NCBI GenBank assembly: GCA_001871755.1
Contig: MNXL01000229.1
Coordinates: 1-7,214 of the forward strand
Direction: 5' to 3'
Source of the DNA: Anaerolineae bacterium CG2_30_64_16
GTDB lineage: Bacteria; Chloroflexota; Anaerolineae; CG2-30-64-16
Length of the DNA: 7,214 nt
Position 1 is the stretch's first letter; every line of letters begins with the position of its first letter. A model generated the notes under the pieces. It saw only the letters and a program-made list of their open reading frames with translations, was not told the DNA's origin and searched no databases. This document shows positions 5,585-7,214 of this stretch, piece after piece. The translations under genes and the position numbers were made by a program.

Positions 5585-7189
5585 TCAGACCTGATACACG
5601 ATTCGACCGCTGACGATGGTCATCGCCATCGGGATCTGCCACAGCCGTTGCAGCGGCGCGGTGTAGGGGTCCTCGCCCCACACGGCCAGGTCGGCCAGCT
5701 TCCCTACCTCGATGGAGCCTTTGATCTGCTCCTCGTGGCCGGCGTAGGCGCTGCCCTGCGTGTGCGCCCGCAGCGCCTCCTGCACGGTCAGCCTCTGTTC
5801 AGGGCCGATCTGCTCGTTGGAGAAGGCGATGCGGGCCACGGCGCCCGCCAGTGTCACCTGGGGCGTGAGCCAGGGGGTGGTCGGCGCGTCGGAGCCTAAA
5901 GCCAGGGGGACGCCGGCCTCCAGCCACTCGCGGGCGACCATGATCCGCTGCACTCGCTCTTCGCCGAAGAGCTCGACCGCCCGCGCCACGCTGGGGAACA
6001 TCCGCAGGAACTGCGGCTGGGTAGAGACCACCACGCCCAGCTCCTTCATGCGCTGCGTGGTCTGCGCCGTGCTGATGACGCAGTGCTCGATGCGGTGGCG
6101 GGGGTCGGGGCGGGGATTGGCATTCATCGCCTCTTCGTAGGCGTCCAGCGTCAGGTCTACCGCGGCGTCGCCGACACAGTGGACGCAGATTTGCAGGCCG
6201 GTGTCGTGCAAAGCCCGCACGGCGTCCTTGAAGGACTGCGGCTCCCAGGTGGGTGTGTCCCAGCGCACACCGCTGTGGGGCTCGTGGCAGTAGGCCATCA
6301 GCGCCTGACCATCGAGCAGGAACTTGAAGCCGGCAAAGCGCATGAAGCCATCGCCCTCGTAGTATTCGATCTCTTTGAGCGCCCGCTCCACGTCGCCCGG
6401 CCATTCCAGGGTGTAGTAGGCGCGGCCGCGGATGAGCATCTGCCCTTGCCGGTCCACGTCGAAGTAGCTGCCGACGGTGTCCACCCCGCGCACGTTGTTG
6501 TCGTGGAAGGTGGTCACGCCGCTGGCGGCGAAGATGGGCAGGGCGTAGAGGATGTTGTCGCACACCATCTCCGCTGTTTGGCGCGGGGCGACCCGCCGCA
6601 GCAGGTCCATGGCCCGGTGGTTGTAGAAGACGCCGGTGGGCTCGCCGCGCCCGTCCCGCTCGATGACCCCGCCGACGGGATCGGGCGTGTCGGCGGTGAT
6701 GCCGGCGATCTGGAGGGCCAGGCTGTTGGCCGAGCCGTAGTGCCCGCCTTGCTGCACGATCCAGACCGGGTGGTTGGGCGAGACGGGGTCCAGGTCGTGG
6801 CGGTTGGGCAGCCGCCCCTCGGCCACGAAGAGGAAGTAGCCCTGCACCCACTCCCCCTCGGGCCTCTGGGCGCTGACCTCGGCCAGCCGCTGGCGCAGGT
6901 CGTCCATGGTCTTGACCTCCGGCGGCAGGAGGGGCACGTAGAAGTCCCGCAACTGGCCCAGCACCTGCAGGTGATTGTGGGGATCAATCAGCCCTGGCGT
7001 GACCGCCTTGCCGCCCAGGTCAATCACCCGCGTCTTCTCGCCCACCAGAGCCTGGATCTCACCGTTGCCGCCCACAGCCTGGATGAACCCGTCCTTGATG
7101 GCTACAGCCTGGACGATGGTGTCGGCCCCGTCCACGGTGATGACCTTGCCGCCCACGAGCACGGTATCGGCGGCCAGCTCCGACGCCAA
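5585..7189 (-). CDS. YtcJ-like metal-dependent amidohydrolase (amidohydrolase 3 family)
   Basis: The 534-residue protein has the usual length and motif order of the amidohydrolase-3 (YtcJ-like) group: N-terminal beta part A-D-T-V-L-V-G-G-K-V-I-T-V-D (7-20); metal motif T-P-G-L-I-D-P-H71-N-H73; G-G-H150 and N-S-L-A-L; K289 in G-F-K-F-L-L-D-G; H337 in C-V-H-C-V-G-D-A-A; H369 in H-R-I-E-H-C; D434 in L-G-S-D-A-P; and the closing G-S-I-E-V-G-K-L-A-D-L-A-V. It should hydrolyse an amide or related C-N bond with a TIM-barrel metal site, in the cytoplasm (no signal peptide seen). The natural substrate cannot be told. The TTG start at 7189 fits the family's N-terminus, but no Shine-Dalgarno precedes it and the frame stays open to the right edge (PPYVTPAP before it), so the true start may lie outside. 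It ends 108 bases before the protease gene, same strand. Confidence 0.9.
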   Translation of the reverse strand: MASELAADTVLVGGKVITVDGADTIVQAVAIKDGFIQAVGGNGEIQALVGEKTRVIDLGGKAVTPGLIDPHNHLQVLGQLRDFYVPLLPPEVKTMDDLRQRLAEVSAQRPEGEWVQGYFLFVAEGRLPNRHDLDPVSPNHPVWIVQQGGHYGSANSLALQIAGITADTPDPVGGVIERDGRGEPTGVFYNHRAMDLLRRVAPRQTAEMVCDNILYALPIFAASGVTTFHDNNVRGVDTVGSYFDVDRQGQMLIRGRAYYTLEWPGDVERALKEIEYYEGDGFMRFAGFKFLLDGQALMAYCHEPHSGVRWDTPTWEPQSFKDAVRALHDTGLQICVHCVGDAAVDLTLDAYEEAMNANPRPDPRHRIEHCVISTAQTTQRMKELGVVVSTQPQFLRMFPSVARAVELFGEERVQRIMVAREWLEAGVPLALGSDAPTTPWLTPQVTLAGAVARIAFSNEQIGPEQRLTVQEALRAHTQGSAYAGHEEQIKGSIEVGKLADLAVWGEDPYTAPLQRLWQIPMAMTIVSGRIVYQV

Positions 7190-7214
7190 GGGAGCGGGGG
7201 TGACATAGGGCGGG

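Noticed and set aside
5477..5587. TGA read-through (for example selenocysteine) joining the amidohydrolase to the protease
   Set aside because: The amidohydrolase is full length at the TGA, and the protease has its own strong Shine-Dalgarno and signal peptide. No stable hairpin resembling a SECIS element was evident.
5799..6851. Minus-strand open frame of 350 codons inside the amidohydrolase
   Set aside because: It is a different frame of the same strand, dominated by R, A, P and G, while the 5585-7189 frame holds all amidohydrolase motifs in order.

Overview
The window is GC-rich and holds two genes, both on the minus strand, with coding sequence covering almost all of it. The first is a complete or nearly complete amidohydrolase (about 7189 down to 5585). 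After a 108-base gap comes a very large secreted, multi-domain zinc metalloprotease-like protein that starts at 5476 and is still open at base 2. Its last codons, C-terminus and anchoring signal lie beyond the left edge. I read this frame codon by codon over its whole length and found no stop: 1825 residues are visible.

The style of the large protein suggests an environmental Chloroflexota bacterium (Anaerolineae or Caldilineae type). It has PTPT/TPTR linkers, DUF11-like repeats, a pre-peptidase C-terminal (PPC) type module, a DNRLRE/CBM96-like module, a metzincin domain followed by Ig-like domains, and a cohesin-like module. This assignment is inference from domain architecture; there is no marker gene or rRNA here.

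Layout by reading direction (right to left): 7214-7190, upstream edge of the amidohydrolase, still open in frame; 7189-5585, amidohydrolase of the YtcJ-like amidohydrolase-3 group; 5584-5477, intergenic gap with a weak hairpin, a candidate -10 box, short direct repeats and a strong ribosome binding site; 5476-1, the giant exported protein. Its module order is signal peptide, CBM96-like, DUF11-like, PPC-like, TPTR linker, second DUF11-like, CARDB-like, HExxHxxGxxH protease, beta domain and two Ig/PKD-like domains, jelly-roll module, C39-like papain-fold domain, cohesin-like start.

The two genes share a strand but not an obvious pathway. One is probably a cytoplasmic metal-dependent hydrolase and the other an extracellular protease or adhesin, so co-transcription is possible but functional coupling is not shown. 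The most notable point is the second peptidase-fold domain (C39-like) in the protease, in which the residue expected to be the nucleophilic Cys is Asp. No tRNA, rRNA, CRISPR array, insertion sequence or phage gene was recognised.
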